From positions 239,219,118-239,283,117 of the forward strand of contig OX454526.1 in NCBI GenBank assembly GCA_949715645.1: DNA of 64,000 nt, in the 5' to 3' direction. Under the pieces are notes generated by a model. The model was given only the letters and a program-made list of their open reading frames with translations. It was not told the origin of the DNA and made no database searches. The stretch is from Portevinia maculata. Taxonomy: Eukaryota; Arthropoda; Insecta; Diptera; Syrphidae. The translations under genes were made by a program, and so were the position numbers. Positions within the stretch are counted from its first letter, which is position 1. Each line of letters opens with the position of its first letter. Shown here piece by piece: positions 22,336 to 33,929 of this stretch.

Positions 22336-23761
22336 AACCCAATCCTATTCAACTGAGCCCCATCGTGTAGGACCTTGTTAAGATAGTGTTTTATATAGTT
22401 GGATTCAGGCGTTCGGAATAACTGGAGAAAGGCCCTAAGACTTACGACTAGGTGCTACATTAACCCACAATGCAGAACCATAAGCGATGATAGGCATTAT
22501 AAGGGCCACGTTGCATACCACCTTCTGGAGTCAAGTTGACTGCTATGAAACCGTCTCCTTATCAGAGCATTGGTAAGCCTTCTTGGCTCCAGCGAGATAA
22601 GCAAATATATGTCTATCGAAATACAGATACTGGTCAAGGCAGATACCCAGATATCTAACTACGCTTCTCACCGCCAATGGCTTCCCATTTTGTCCAGTAA
22701 TCTCCAATTTCTTCCAGTTTTTTCTGGTTTCTCTAGAGGCCCCAGTCAATATTGTTTTGAACAAGATTGTTTCCGTCTTCTGAAAGTTTATTTTTGACTT
22801 CGAGTCGTCGCAATATCCCTTAATTTTATCGAAATCACGCTGCAAAAGAATGTCTATGACATCAATTTTAGTACCTAATGTTAAATAGGATCGGAGAATT
22901 CACCGCCCATCTGTAAACAGTTTTTAATTTCCAAGTCACGTTGCCACATTTGACAACGAACTTATTTCCAATAATCATGTTATAAGTTACATAAAGCTCA
23001 GATTTGTGCATCTCCCGCCTGGTCAACTGTCGGAAACCAGTTTCGACGCCGCATGAATAGTGTCATGCCTCGCCCCCAAACCAAAGTTTTTGTCCGGAAT
23101 TATATTATTGTCATCGACCCACTTCAACAGGGCTCTATTGACAACCTTTTCAAAGACCTTGCTAATATTCGGAAACGAACTAATCGACCGAAGATTGCCA
23201 GAGTTCGTCCTATCTTTACCCTTTTTCAGGATAGGGTGTACCGCAGCTACCCTCCAATGCGCCGGATAATGTGCATTATTCAGCAAATCGCATAACAGCG
23301 GTGAAAATATGTACAGCCTCCAGAAGCAGGTGTCTCAATACGACGTTTGGGACACCATACACTCCCGCCGAATTTTTATTCTTTAGTGACTCGAAGATAC
23401 ACAGAAGATCATCCTTCGACGCGAACAAGTGCGATGCATCTTGTCCATTGGCGGCAACTGCATTAGCATTGTTTTCATCATTGAATACGGTGAATCCGTT
23501 ATTCTCAGATCGCCAATTCTCAAGCTCAGTGCGCAGATAGAAGTGGCTCACTAGAGCCCTATTCTCAATGTCTTGGTTACGGCGAAAAGGATTGTTCACC
23601 GTTCGTTTGATTTCGTCGTGCATTTGCAATAAATGCCGATCAATGTCATCATTTGTCATGTTACTGTTTGTCGGTGGGTCGATCCCACTCGAACGTTTAT
23701 CTCGTTCGTGATCCGTATTCCGGCGGCGACTCCGTAGTGTCACTATCGTACTCAAATGCAC
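22336..23761 (-). pseudogene. Decayed LINE C (RT region), minus-strand copy
   Basis: Minus-strand blocks in order are: a linker with NDDIDRHLLQMHDEIKR; KNKNSAGVYGVPNVVLRHL; NNAHYPAHWRVAAVHPILKK and SSFPNISKVFEKVVNRALLK (RT palm); WVDDNNIIPDKNFGLGARHD; then KINFQKTETILFKT and VVRYLGICLDQYLYFDRH (thumb). Several frameshifts separate them. Sequence corresponding to the YADD box, present in the sister copy at 31806-31817, is deleted here around 22860-22900. The clade is Jockey-superfamily, perhaps Loa-like, but I am not certain. Similarity with the plus copy at 31080-32830 continues to about 22336 and then stops at repeat S2. Confidence 0.8.
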
Positions 23762-23950
23762 GCAAATAGTTCCGGGTGTTTTAATCTATGTTCGTCTGAT
23801 GTATAAGGTCGTCACGATATTAAGAATATTACATACTGGAAAACGACTTGTCCCTATATAACGACTTGTCCTACTTAACGAAGTTCCCAATACAGTAACA
23901 AAAGGCGCTCAGAAAAGCTTAATATTTTTTGTTATATATATATTGTTATT

Positions 23951-24263
23951 ATTAAACTTCTTCGTTCTGAGAAAATGGTAAAAAGCTGAGCTAAAGAAAA
24001 ATATACTTTCGTTCAGTTGTCTTCACACAGAATTTCAGCTGGTAATAAAATGAAAACTGTCATACGAAATGAGGAAATCCTACTCGTTTGCCAGCAAAAC
24101 AAAATTTCTTTTCTTCTGCTTCTTTGTAAGCCGAACGTTGACGTTTTTCATCTTTTTACTCAAAAGCGTTCGCGTACTTTTCTTTGAAATGGGAGGATTC
24201 TCTCTCGATTTTGGAGATTTGACCGTTTTCATTTTTCTACACATAAAGTACGCGAACAGACCT
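23951..24263 (+). repeat. Short TIR element, copy 2
   Basis: This shares the interior and right end of the 2069-2423 element, including GTTCGCGTACTTTTCTT, GATTCTCTCTCGATTTTGGA and GTACGCGAACAGACCT at the right end. The left 13-bp TIR is missing. ATTGTTATT occurs directly on both sides (23942-23950 and 24264-24272), which could be a 9-bp target duplication. With the left TIR absent and the region AT-rich, chance is also possible. Confidence 0.65.
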
Positions 24264-24576
24264 ATTGTTATTGCTTTTGTGAATAAGAATATATTTGCGT
24301 TTTGTTATTTATTTTTGTATTTTTTGTTAATGTAAAATATAAAAAATGTTAATACGTTGTACTTTAGAGTAAAGATGTAGTATGAAGTACGAAGTTAAAA
24401 AAAACAGCAATTAACTAGAATGGTACTACATAATAAAGTATACCTACATGGCAACGCTTCTCATGCCATCGTCTTCTCATACAAATCTATGAGGCATTTC
24501 ATATCTCAAAAAAACCTTTTTAAAAATGAAATTGAGACTGGAAATTGTAAATTGAGATCGAAAATATAAATAAAAA

Positions 24577-25180
24577 CATAGGGACGGGCTACAGTCCGCT
24601 TGGGCGAACTGTTGGATACCCTATTCTTATTCCTATCGCTCATAAGTGGGCGTGACAAAAGTCTAAGTATGGTTGAATTGTTAAGAACGCTCTACATATT
24701 TTCTTATACAACATTGAAAGGATTTAATCGAAAAAAAAGATTTTGTAAAAAATGCTCCACTTTGGTTTTTCAATAAAATTGTTTTATTTAATCGTGGGCT
24801 GTCACGGATTTTGAAAATGTTATCTCCCGAGCAGTTTTAGAAGTCACAATATACAAAAATTCAGCTTTCTAGCTCAAAATTCGATTTTTCCAAAATTTTG
24901 TTTTTTTGAGTTTGTGGGCGTGTATGTGGGCGGATTTCAAAAATTCGTAAACTTGATTATTTCGGGACCCTAGAGAGTATATGGTTAAAATTTTAGCTCT
25001 CTAGGTCCAGTTTAAAGGCCTATTTTTTGCCGACAGACGGACGGACGGACGGACGGACATGGCTAGATCGACATTACTATCGATGCTGATCATAAATATA
25101 GTAACTTTTAGGGGTCTACGGGCAATATTAAGGTATGTTACAAACTATGCGTCAAAATTAATATACCCTTAGAATAGGGT
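24577..25180 (-). repeat. Dispersed repeat R1, reverse copy
   Basis: A full-length but short copy of R1 running CATAGGGACGGGCTACAG to AGAATAGGGT in the window's plus direction. Flanks are ATAAAAA on the left and ATACAAA on the right, a near-match to the 7-bp sequence found around two other copies. Confidence 0.85.
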
Positions 25181-26166
25181 ATACAAATAATAAAGTTGAA
25201 TTAAAAAAAAATTAAATACAAAAAAAAAAAAAACAATAAACTTGCAATAAATCCTCAACCATTTGATTGCTTGCAGTTGCTTAATTTTTTTTTTGATCAA
25301 GTGCAAGTGTCAAACGCCAGAATATACCTTTTATTCCACCGCTAGGAATAAAAAGAATACTTTCTAAGTATTCCGGAATGAATAAATAACAACAAAATGT
25401 ATTATCCGGAATATTCCATGGAATAAGGAAACACAAATGACTTAATCGGAATATTGCGAATGAATAAAGAAACACACTGGGGATATAATTGGTACGTTCG
25501 TTAAGGCTGATAAATATCCGTGTGCATCTAGAAACAAAAATGCCTCAGGTGGTCAAAAATCCTGCCTGGGATCACTACAGCTTTCAAGTTAAAGCTAAAA
25601 GTAAGTTTTTCTTTTGGCCTCTTTGTATATCAAAAACACGTTCCTTAAATATTTAATTCATCAGTACTTGAATGAACGTTTTATATGTATTTGTCACTTC
25701 TTAACTATATTTAGGTACCGTTCTACAGATTTGATGGGAAAAAGTCATGTATGCCCTTTTTTACATTCCGAAGGTTTGAAAATTGTAAGGTCTGTTTGTA
25801 TACTTCCTAATCACTGGGTTAAGAAACAGGTTCTTGGGAAAAATTGTATAAACAGTTTTTTAAGGTCGCTTACATAATGTACCTTCTATGAAAAAAAGCG
25901 CTGACCGTTTTACATTTTAAAGCAATCCGGGGCATGCGAATCGATGAGTTGCAACAACTGAGGAATACCAGTTTCGTGAAATGAAGATCAAATTGCAATC
26001 AATTACAGGGACGTGTACGTCTCGAAATGGTTTCAACTTAAGCATTGTGGCAATGAAAGTTAACTGAAAAGTCAGAACTTTCAAGAGCATGGCGCTCTTT
26101 GTAAACAAATGATAAGTACATTCCTAGACTTTACGCAATTCCACCAAAAGCAGATCCACCTACATA
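25181..26166. other. Spacer with a possible exon-like start
   Basis: An A-rich stretch is followed by GGAATATTCC-rich sequence (25321-25480). At 25540 an ATG in ACAAAAATG context opens MPQVVKNPAWDHYSFQVKAK and meets AGTAAGT at 25600, a good splice-donor match. The start vaguely recalls a BED-type zinc finger (aromatic W followed by HY) but lacks its cysteines before the donor. I see no convincing downstream exon. Confidence 0.25.
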
Positions 26167-27488
26167 CAAGGTGGCGCAAAAGTAATCCTCCCATCAGAAA
26201 ATGCTATAAATTTTGCGATTGGCCCCTAATGTCAGTTCTGTTTTGACATTTGTGTAGTAAACACATGCGAAATACACGTTAATAAACAATGTTACGTTAC
26301 ACTGCTCCAGAACGCGGAATATTGGTGACTATTTATTTGAGCAATAATCGGTCGGTGACTTTGGCACAACGTGAAATTCGTCGCAGATTTCCTACCCGTC
26401 CAACGCCTACTGGTGAAACACTGCGACGTTTAGAAGCTCTCCTCGAAGAGACTGGCACAACACGAGATGCTGCCAGGCGTGGCAGACCCCGGAGTAGCCG
26501 TTCCGCAGAGAATATTGCTGCTGTAGCCGAAGATGTCATGGAAGCGCCGTCGACATCGACCAGACGACGTGCCACGCAAATGGGTATCAGTCGACGGTCT
26601 TTACAGCGAATTTTGGTACAAGGTTTGAAGATGTTTCCGTACAAAGTCCAGACGGTGCATCAGCTGTTAGCTGCTGACCGCCAATCGCGTCTAACATACG
26701 CTCAAGCCATCCTTAATCATCACCAAGAGGAAGATGATTTTTCATCAAAAATAATCATGAGTGATGAGGCCCATTTCCATCTTAGCGGGTACGTAAATAA
26801 GCAAAATTTACGCTTCTGGGGCACTGAAAATCCGCGTGTAACCCACGAAGAGCCATTACACCCGCTCAAAGTCACTGTATGGTGTGCTGTTTTCGCTGGA
26901 GGAGTCATCGGACCTTTTTTCTTCGAAGACGTCGCGGGCCAAACGGTTACTGTGAATGGTGAGCGCTACAGAGCAATGATCAACGAGTTCTTTTTGCCGC
27001 AACTTGATGAATTGGGATTGGAAAACATGTGGTTCCAACAGGACGGTGCAACGGCACACACTGCACGTGCCACAAACGATATGCTGAAGGATGCATTTCC
27101 CGGGCGCCTAATCTCCCGTTTTGGCGATTTTCACTGGCCAGCAAGATCGCCTGATTTGACCGCTCCAGACTTCTTTTTGTGGGGCTTTTTGAAGTCGCGG
27201 GTTTATGTCAACAAGCCTCAGACTCTTGCAGCTCTTAAAGACAATATCCGTCAACAATGTGAGGACCTATCGCCGGAAGTTTTGGCCAAAGTGATGGAAA
27301 ATGCCATAAAAAGGGCTCAAATGACAATCAACTGTGGCGGCGGCCATTTACATGGCATCATATTCTCGACTTGATGTAAAAAAAATTAAAAGACCAAATA
27401 AAAATAATCCACAAGAAGAATCAAAGTTTTTCATTTTTTTTTAAATTACAGCCAAAAAACATCGGAAGGTTATTTTTGCGCCACCTTG
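26167..27488 (+). mobile_element. Complete DD41D rosa-like Tc1/mariner element
   Basis: The ends are inverted repeats beginning CAAGGTGGCGCAAAA, extending with scattered mismatches to about 30 bp. TA lies directly outside both ends (26165-26166 and 27489-27490). The 1322-bp element has a short 5' UTR, one intact transposase gene, and an AATAAA about 25 bases after the stop. Nothing in it is broken. Confidence 0.93.
26289..27374 (+). CDS. Intact DD41D (rosa/visitor-type) transposase
   Basis: The 361-residue frame starts at an ATG at 26289. An N-terminal HTH (LRYTAPERGILVTIYLSNN) is followed by an AT-hook-like GRPR at 65-68, RSAENIAAVAEDV, and a second HTH ending SRRSLQRILVQG. Catalytic residues are D159 (IMSDEAHF), D252 (WFQQDGATAHTA) and D294 (SPDLTAPDFFLWG). 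Exactly 41 residues lie between the second and third, which defines the DD41D group of Tc1/mariner elements, known as rosa (first from the fruit fly Ceratitis rosa). GYVNKQNLRFWG and PLKVTVWCAV are conserved in between. The protein would cut and paste its element at TA sites. Two decayed relatives lie at 19546 and 63614. No stop, shift or missing catalytic residue is seen. Confidence 0.95.
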   Translation: MLRYTAPERGILVTIYLSNNRSVTLAQREIRRRFPTRPTPTGETLRRLEALLEETGTTRDAARRGRPRSSRSAENIAAVAEDVMEAPSTSTRRRATQMGISRRSLQRILVQGLKMFPYKVQTVHQLLAADRQSRLTYAQAILNHHQEEDDFSSKIIMSDEAHFHLSGYVNKQNLRFWGTENPRVTHEEPLHPLKVTVWCAVFAGGVIGPFFFEDVAGQTVTVNGERYRAMINEFFLPQLDELGLENMWFQQDGATAHTARATNDMLKDAFPGRLISRFGDFHWPARSPDLTAPDFFLWGFLKSRVYVNKPQTLAALKDNIRQQCEDLSPEVLAKVMENAIKRAQMTINCGGGHLHGIIFST

Positions 27489-29164
27489 TACAATGCATCT
27501 ACTTTTTACTTTCCCTTCAGGCTTGGCCTTCGCACTTAAAATCGAAGAATCTATTTAAATTTGTTATTTTTATATTTGTACCTAACTTGCCCATTCCTCG
27601 TCGTTCGAATTTATTATCGTTTCAAAGCCATAAAACAAATCTCGTAGTTAAAATGAAACTTTATGTAACTGAAGGTTATTACAGAGCTGCAACTGAGTTC
27701 ATGTAAATATGTAAATCTGTAAAGCGCGATTTCGGGCGTCCATCCAAAATTCATTTTACTAAATAACATACCAGCATTTCCCCCAGCATCATTTTATGCA
27801 TCTTCAGCGCGAACTATAACCCAAGAAGTTTACTCTTAATATGTTATTCTGCCAAGGCTTGAATGCATTCCATCATTAATCAAATGGCTGGATTGAATTC
27901 AATTCCGCTTCCAGATGACTTCGCATAACGCAGTAGGACTCCACCATGTGTCAAACGGTGGGGGGGGGGGGGGGGGGGGGGGGGACAACGACTTCGAAGG
28001 ACAGAATCATACAGCGGGTTATATTCTGAAATAAAGTAATCTCTAATCAAATTAATCAAATGTTTGCGCCAATGCGTACGGTTTGGGATGATGTGATGCA
28101 AACAATTCAAATTTTATTGCTTTACATCGGTTGACCCACATTTGGTTGGCTTGCCAGCATTACGAATGCGTGCTGGGGTATTTCTCCATTTCAAGTACTT
28201 CGTGGCACGCGTTTGTATTTGCACACTCGTGTTATGGATCCTTTCGAACGGGTGGGGCTGGTCCATTCAATGGAACGTATTAATGTAAATTTAACAGATG
28301 CATTCGTCACTGTGCAGTGCATATCTGTTTGATGTCAAGTTGAAATAGTTCCGGCAGAAAGTGTTCAGTTGCAATTCAATTGTGAATAGGAGTGTTGACT
28401 TTTTGACCCACATTGCAAAACGCCGTCATCGGTACGGTAGGTGTAGCAAATGCAATCGGAATTGTTGTGAAGATTCAATCAAAGAAACAAGTGTACTAAG
28501 AGGGGGAGCACCCTCATGGTAGCCATTACAAGATACGGTTGTTCATTCAAAAACAGTGCCCAACCATACAATCCATCGATCCGTCGGATCCGTTCAACCA
28601 ATGGAGAACAATATAGAATACACATATTCTCTATTACAATGACCAATAACCCACGGATCCATGAACGTCGACGGATAAAGTAAGTAATACTTTCTTCTTT
28701 CTGTCGGTCGATATATCTACACATTCAAAAATTGTATTTCACACATTCTAGAATTGAATTTCACGTATTACAAAAAGAGAGGAATCATAAATTGGTCGAA
28801 ACATTGGAAAATAGCAGAAAACAGTGGGAAATGAGAGAAAGCTTCAACACTTTCTTGACAGACATTTCGGTATACCACGGCGAAACTGCAGCTCGAACGC
28901 TGATTGGTTTGAAACGGCTTAAAATTGTAGGGATGATTTTTTAATTCAGCTAGTAGTGGCATCGTATGTAGTTGGATCAGTCTGTGGTATTTAGGCAATT
29001 ATACATAAGTTAGGCAAAAGGCACATTAAATGCCACCAATGTGTTTTTGACTGACAAAGTTGGCGATGGATCCGTCGAAACAACGCATACAACGGATTCT
29101 ATGGGCTGGGCCCTAAACTGCAAGTTAGTGTTATCAAATAAAAAAATCATTTCAATTGTACAGA
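27489..29164. other. Mostly unique sequence, no gene recognised
   Basis: Contains the 25-base G run described separately. Around 28170-28300 a plus reading GISPFQVLRGTR weakly recalls the end of an LTR-retrotransposon integrase core, but nothing flanking supports it. A 70-codon frame at 28732-28944 has no known motif. Confidence 0.35.
27960..27984 (+). repeat. Homopolymer run of 25 G
   Basis: An uninterrupted G tract, striking in AT-rich DNA. Length in the assembly may be unreliable because such runs are hard to sequence. Confidence 0.9.
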
Positions 29165-29165
29165 T

Positions 29166-29390
29166 TTTTTTTTAAAAAAGGAAATTCAAATCCCAGAGCA
29201 CTCAGACTCGGCAACGGTCCATTGAACAACCAGCTAGAAATCATCATTTTGGTAGAGGTTGGAGAAAACAAGGTTCCACTCGTTTTACTCCACTAATGCG
29301 TGGTGTATGTTGTTGTTCCCCATGTGTATTGAACCTGCACCGCACGCGTCACAACTCACAAGCCAACACACTAACCTCTACACCCACAGC
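29166..29390 (-). mobile_element. tRNA-like SINE, minus-strand copy
   Basis: Reverse complement of the SINE at 58852-59069. On the minus strand it starts near 29385 with GTGTAGAGGTTAGTGTGTTGG, has the B-box-like GGTTCAATACAC, then the shared body (GAGTGCTCTGGGATTTG) and an A-rich tail at 29165-29180. It is more diverged than the other copy and its tail is short, so it is older. Confidence 0.8.
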
Positions 29391-29490
29391 CAGAGGTAGC
29401 ATAAAGTAGTATAATTTCGGTATCACATTTCTTAATTCATACTTTATTCTATCTTTAATTTGTATGCCAATTTATAGCTTCTATTTTTAT

Positions 29491-30295
29491 ACCCTATTCT
29501 AAGGGTATATTAATTTTGACGCATAGTTTGTAACATACCTTAATATTGCCCGTAGACCCCTAAAAGTTACTATATTTATGATTAGCATCGATAGTAATGT
29601 CGATCTAGCCATGTCCATCCGTCCGTCCGTCTGTCGGCAAAAATTAGGCATTTAAACTGGACCTAGAGAGCTGAAATTTTACCCATATACTCTCTAGGGT
29701 CCCGAAATAATCAAGTTTACGAAGTTTTGAAATCCGCCCACAGACACGCCCACAAACTCAAAAAAACCAAATTTTGGAAAAAATATGATCTATGACTCCT
29801 AAAACTGCTCGGGATATAAAATTTTCAAAATCCGCCCACTGCCAACAATTTTATTGAAAAACCAAAATTTGAGTTAGGGAGCTGAAATTTATAATATATA
29901 CTCTCTAGGGGGCCCCTTATGCGTATGTGTAAATATTTTCAAAAATCCACCCGTGTCAGTTTTATTATTTTTTTCGAAAATTCTAAGTTTGAGCTAGGGA
30001 GCGAAAATCTATAGTATATACTCTCTAGGGTCCTTTTATGCTCATGTGTTAATTTTTTTAAAATCCGCCTACTGACACGCCCACAATTAAAAAAAACAAT
30101 TTTATTGAAACACCCAAGTTTGAGCTAGGGAGCGTTTTTTTCGATAAAATCCTTTAAATGTTATATAACAAAATATGTAGAGCGTTCTTAACAATTCAAC
30201 CATACTTAGACTTTTGTCACGCCCACTTATGAGGGATAGGAATAAGAATAGGGTATCTAATAGTTCGCCCAAGCGGACTGTAGCCCGTCCCTATG
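29491..30295 (+). repeat. Dispersed repeat R1 copy with 7-bp flanking duplication
   Basis: An R1 copy with both ends present. TTTTTAT lies immediately outside on both sides (29484-29490 and 30296-30302), consistent with a 7-bp target duplication. Confidence 0.85.
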
Positions 30296-30601
30296 TTTTT
30301 ATTGTGGTTTTCGTGCAGGATGAAAACAAAATGTGTGAACCGAATTTATTAAATTTGTAGAAAAAAAGAGATTGGGCCAATATTGCAGACAAAAAGCAAT
30401 TCAAAATGCTGAAATATGTAAAATTGACAATAAAAAACCATCAAGTGGTGTGATTGAAAAATTATCCATGGATGAAAAGTCTAGTGATGTAGTTAACAAA
30501 GATTTTTTTTATTTTAAAATTAATGAGTGAGATGAATCTGAAGAATATGTGTTTAAAAACATCATTAATGAATCAGTTGACACTGGACCAAATTAATTTC
30601 A

Positions 30602-31000
30602 CAAAGAAAAATTCATATTGGAATTGGTTATTTGGGCCATCAAAAACTGTGTGAACAACGTTCAATTAAACGCGTTTCTTGAAATCTGGAACCATAATGT
30701 TCCTTTGTCACAGTTACCAAAAGATCCGAGGACGCTCCTTAAAGAGCCTAGAATGTTGAACATTTTCTATGATCCAAATGCAAAAAAAAGCTAGATTATG
30801 GTTTGGCTAGGTATTATGGTTTGAAAAAGTCTTTGAATGAGCTTCCAGAACTATTACAGTTGAATATCAATGTTCATGGAGTACCAATATCAAGCTGTTC
30901 TTGTGAATCTTTCTGGCCAATTCTGTATAATAACCATGAAATGCTGCAAATTCCATCTTCAGTGATTTCAATATTCCACGGAATAAGTGAAACAAATTAA
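30602..31000 (+). pseudogene. Relic of a transposase-like protein of uncertain class
   Basis: A frame reads HKEKFILELVIWAIKNC and LPKDPRTLLKEPRML to a TAG at about 30794. A shifted frame then gives YGLARYYGLKKSLNELPELL and GVPISSCSCESFWPILYN. I recall the arrangement (LP-DARTLLKT, then a tyrosine-rich segment, then DGLP---SS--FWPIL) from a widespread group of arthropod and cnidarian proteins usually labelled transposase-domain-containing. Here DGLP has become HGVP. One stop/shift and an eroded N-terminus (30330-30600, many stops) make it a pseudogene. The group assignment is from memory and moderately certain. Confidence 0.5.
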
Positions 31001-31079
31001 TTTATAAAATGGTTTTATATATTCATTTGATCAGTACTGCAGATAAATAAGTTGTTCAGGAGGAAGGATCACAATGATA

Positions 31080-32830
31080 TTCCTTGTGTTCGAATCTCCC
31101 GGACAGCAGAGAACAGACAGACAGTAATGACTGCTGGAATAAGTCGAGAAAGCGTAACTTCAAACGACGATTTTTTCGTTTTCGAGGACCCACAGGAGAA
31201 AGTGTCCCAACGTGGTATTTAGACACCTGGCTCTGGAGGCTGTATATATTGTTACCACGCTGTTTAACAATGAGCTGAATAATGCACATTATCCGGCGCA
31301 TTGGAAGGATATAGATAGGAGGAGCCCCGCCAATCTCCGTCGATTAGTTTGCTTCCGAATATTAGCAAGGTCTTTGAAAAGGTCGTCAGTAGAGCCCTTT
31401 TGAAGTGGGTCGATGACAATAACCTCCATTTCGGACAACCAGTTTGGTTTCAGGGTGGGGCATGACGCATGACACTACTCATGCCGCGTCGAAACTGGTT
31501 TCCGACATTCAGTGGAATAAATGCAAGAACCAACGCACGGGTGCTTGTGTGGTTGATTTTGAGAAGGCTTTCGACACCGTATGGTTAGAGGGACTTTTCT
31601 TCAAGTTGACCTGGTGGGGAATGCACAAACCTTTGCTATATTTAATTTATATCATGCTTATGGGAAAGAAGTTCGTTGTCAAATGTGGCAAGTCATTTCC
31701 AGCAGAGTCTTTGAAATTAAAAACGGTTTACAGCAGGGCGGTGAATTCTCCCATCCTGTTTAACATTTACACGAGTGATTTGCTAGGTTCAGTCAGACAT
31801 GCTATATCGTATGCCGACGATTTGGTGACATACAGATCCGGTCCTATAATCGAGGTCATTAATATTCTTTTGCAGTGTGATTTCGATCAAATTAAGGGAT
31901 ATAGCGACGACTGAAAGTTGAAAATCAATTTTCAGAAGACCGAAAGAATCTCGTGCAGAACAACGACATTGGCTGGCGCCTCTAGGGATACCAGAAAAAA
32001 CTGGAAGAAATTGGAGATTACTGGACAAAATGGGCAGCCATTGGCGGTGAGGAGCGTAGTTAGATATCTGGGTATCTGGCTTTACCAGTATCTATATTTC
32101 AATAGACATATAGTTGCTTGCCTTGCTGGGGCCAAGAAGGCGTATGCTCTGACAAGGAGACAGTTTCATAACAGTTAACTTGATTCCAGGGTGAAGGTCA
32201 TTTGCTACGTGGCCCTTAGAAAGCCGGTCATCGCTTATGGTTGTCCATTGTGGTTTAATATAGTGCCAGTTATATGGTAAAGATTCGGGTTTTGGAGAGA
32301 CAATGTCTTAGGGCATGTCTAAGGTTGTTCCGAACGCATGCATCCGACTATATAAAATACTATCCCAACAAGGTCCTATACGATGGGGCTCAGTTGAATT
32401 GGACTGACAATTTCTTCATTAAGGTGTCTCGAAGGCACGTTGCAAGGGCGATGGCCAGCGACAATAGCCTGATCTTTGGGGCTTACTACCCAAATGAAAT
32501 GTACATGGAGAGTACGCTTCGGTCTGACATTATCCCTCCGGAGGCATTTATCCAATTAATGACCAACCCTCGTTGGAATGACCACATATTCGATGTCGAC
32601 AAGAACGCAGCGAAATGTCTAGGCTTCCTTAAGCGATGTAAGAAATATTTCACCGCTTCTGATCTGTACCAAAATTCGATGAATTGCTTTTCCGTATCGA
32701 ATTTATCCCTCTCCGCTATTGCGGCCCTAAAATGGAGTAGCTTATGAGCATTAGCGACGTCCCCGCCGTGGATGAGCCGCTTATCTCCCGCGCTGCGGCG
32801 GCGGTGGTATAATACCGGGATACCATCCCT
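31080..32830 (+). pseudogene. Decayed LINE C (RT and C-terminus), plus-strand copy
   Basis: Same family as 22336-23761 but on the plus strand and more complete. Blocks in order: an NNAHYPAHW palm start (31282); HDTTHAASKLVSD and RTGACVVDFEKAFDTVW (catalytic DFEKAFD); NSPILFNIYTSDLLG; and SYADDLVTY with the YADD box at 31806-31817. Then come KINFQKTERI and VVRYLGIWLYQYLYF, and from 32274 a 157-codon C-terminal frame with FFIKVSRRHVARAM and EAFIQLMTNPRWNDH. The canonical GVPQG block reads as a shifted remnant (NGLQQGGEFSHPV). Several frameshifts and stops make it inactive. It is followed directly by the next LINE relic. Confidence 0.82.
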
Positions 32831-32862
32831 CGTCTGGACCAGCCCTTTTGCATCAATATAAA

Positions 32863-33893
32863 CATCAAACATAAGCTAAGACAAGCTTTTCCGAAACAGT
32901 TTTCTGATATCCTTAGTTTTTACTTATCAGACAGACTCTTTCGTGTAAAACACGGTAATGATTACTCTAGATTCAAAGAAATCGCGGCAGCAGTTCCCCA
33001 AGGAAGCGTTCTTGGACCGATTCTATTTCCAATATACACTAGTGATATTCCGCAACGTTTGCAGACGATACAGCTGTGTTAGCGGTCAGTAATACGGTTG
33101 AATCAGCGACTAATAAACTCCAACGTGTTATTGACAACATTTGTGATTGGACGCCTCCCAACGAGGCTAAATCAACGCACGTGAATTTTACTTATAGAAA
33201 TGTAGACAACTTATCCATTTTCATTGATTCGATACGACTTCCGTGCGCAAACGGGAAAAAAAATTGGGAAAGACACTCGATGCGAATTTAAAATGGAAAC
33301 CACACGTCAAGAAGAAACGCGAAGAGCTCGCCATTCGATGCTTCTTAAATTTTCCAAACTCAGCATGCAGAACAAGCTCTTTTATACAAGCAAGTACTAA
33401 AACCGGTTTGGACATTACGGTATACAACTTTAGGGTTGTACCAAATCCAGTAATATCATTATTTTACAAACTTTTCAAAACAAAGTGCTAAGAAAAAGAG
33501 TAAATGCACCATGGTTTATCAGAAACACTGATATCCACAGACACCTACGTATGGCTACCATCGAAGATGAAATAAAACATTTTGCCCGCAAACAACAGAC
33601 ACGCCTTCACGGTCATTGCAATAACACCATGCTACAAATTCGAGACGATACTAACCTAGTGCGCCGATTACAAAGGATAAAACCATTTGAATTTGAAGGG
33701 AGGTGGTTTTTGTTTTCTTATCTTAAGTGAGAAAGAGTCGCATGTACGATTTTCCACCTACCCCTATTATTCATCCGAGCCTGGTTCTGGTTCCAAGTCT
33801 CGTGCTTTTAACTAGGATAGCTAACTCTCAGCTTACTGAGAGTAACGTTAATATTACTATGGCTTGGGAGTAATATTAGAAACTCTAAGAAAA
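32863..33893 (+). pseudogene. Jockey-type LINE relic F, RT and 3' end
   Basis: A frame reads KQFSDILSFYLSDRLFRV and AAAVPQGSVLGPILFPIYTS (RT block with PQGS), then a frame change past a degraded YADD site (FADDTAV in pieces at 33060). APWFIRNTDIHRHLRMATIE and RRLQRIKPFEF follow near 33510-33700. The 3' UTR from 33700 to about 33893 (GGTGGTTTTTGTTTTCTTATC to CTCTAAGAAAAAG) is shared with the 5'-truncated insertion at 44535-45080. This copy lacks about 130 bp after KPFE that the other retains. Confidence 0.8.
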
Positions 33894-33929
33894 AGAAAAA
33901 TATAAACATCCTTGTTTAAATTTGTCCAT

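Noticed and set aside
23942..24272. Firm Mutator-type assignment from the 9-bp ATTGTTATT repeat
   Set aside because: The left TIR is missing in this copy and the flanks are AT-rich, so the match may be chance.
26333..27059. Minus-strand frames opposite the DD41D transposase
   Set aside because: Antisense shadows of the real gene with no independent motif.
28170..28330. LTR-retrotransposon integrase fragment
   Set aside because: A single short SPFQVLRG-like match without flanking integrase blocks or LTRs.
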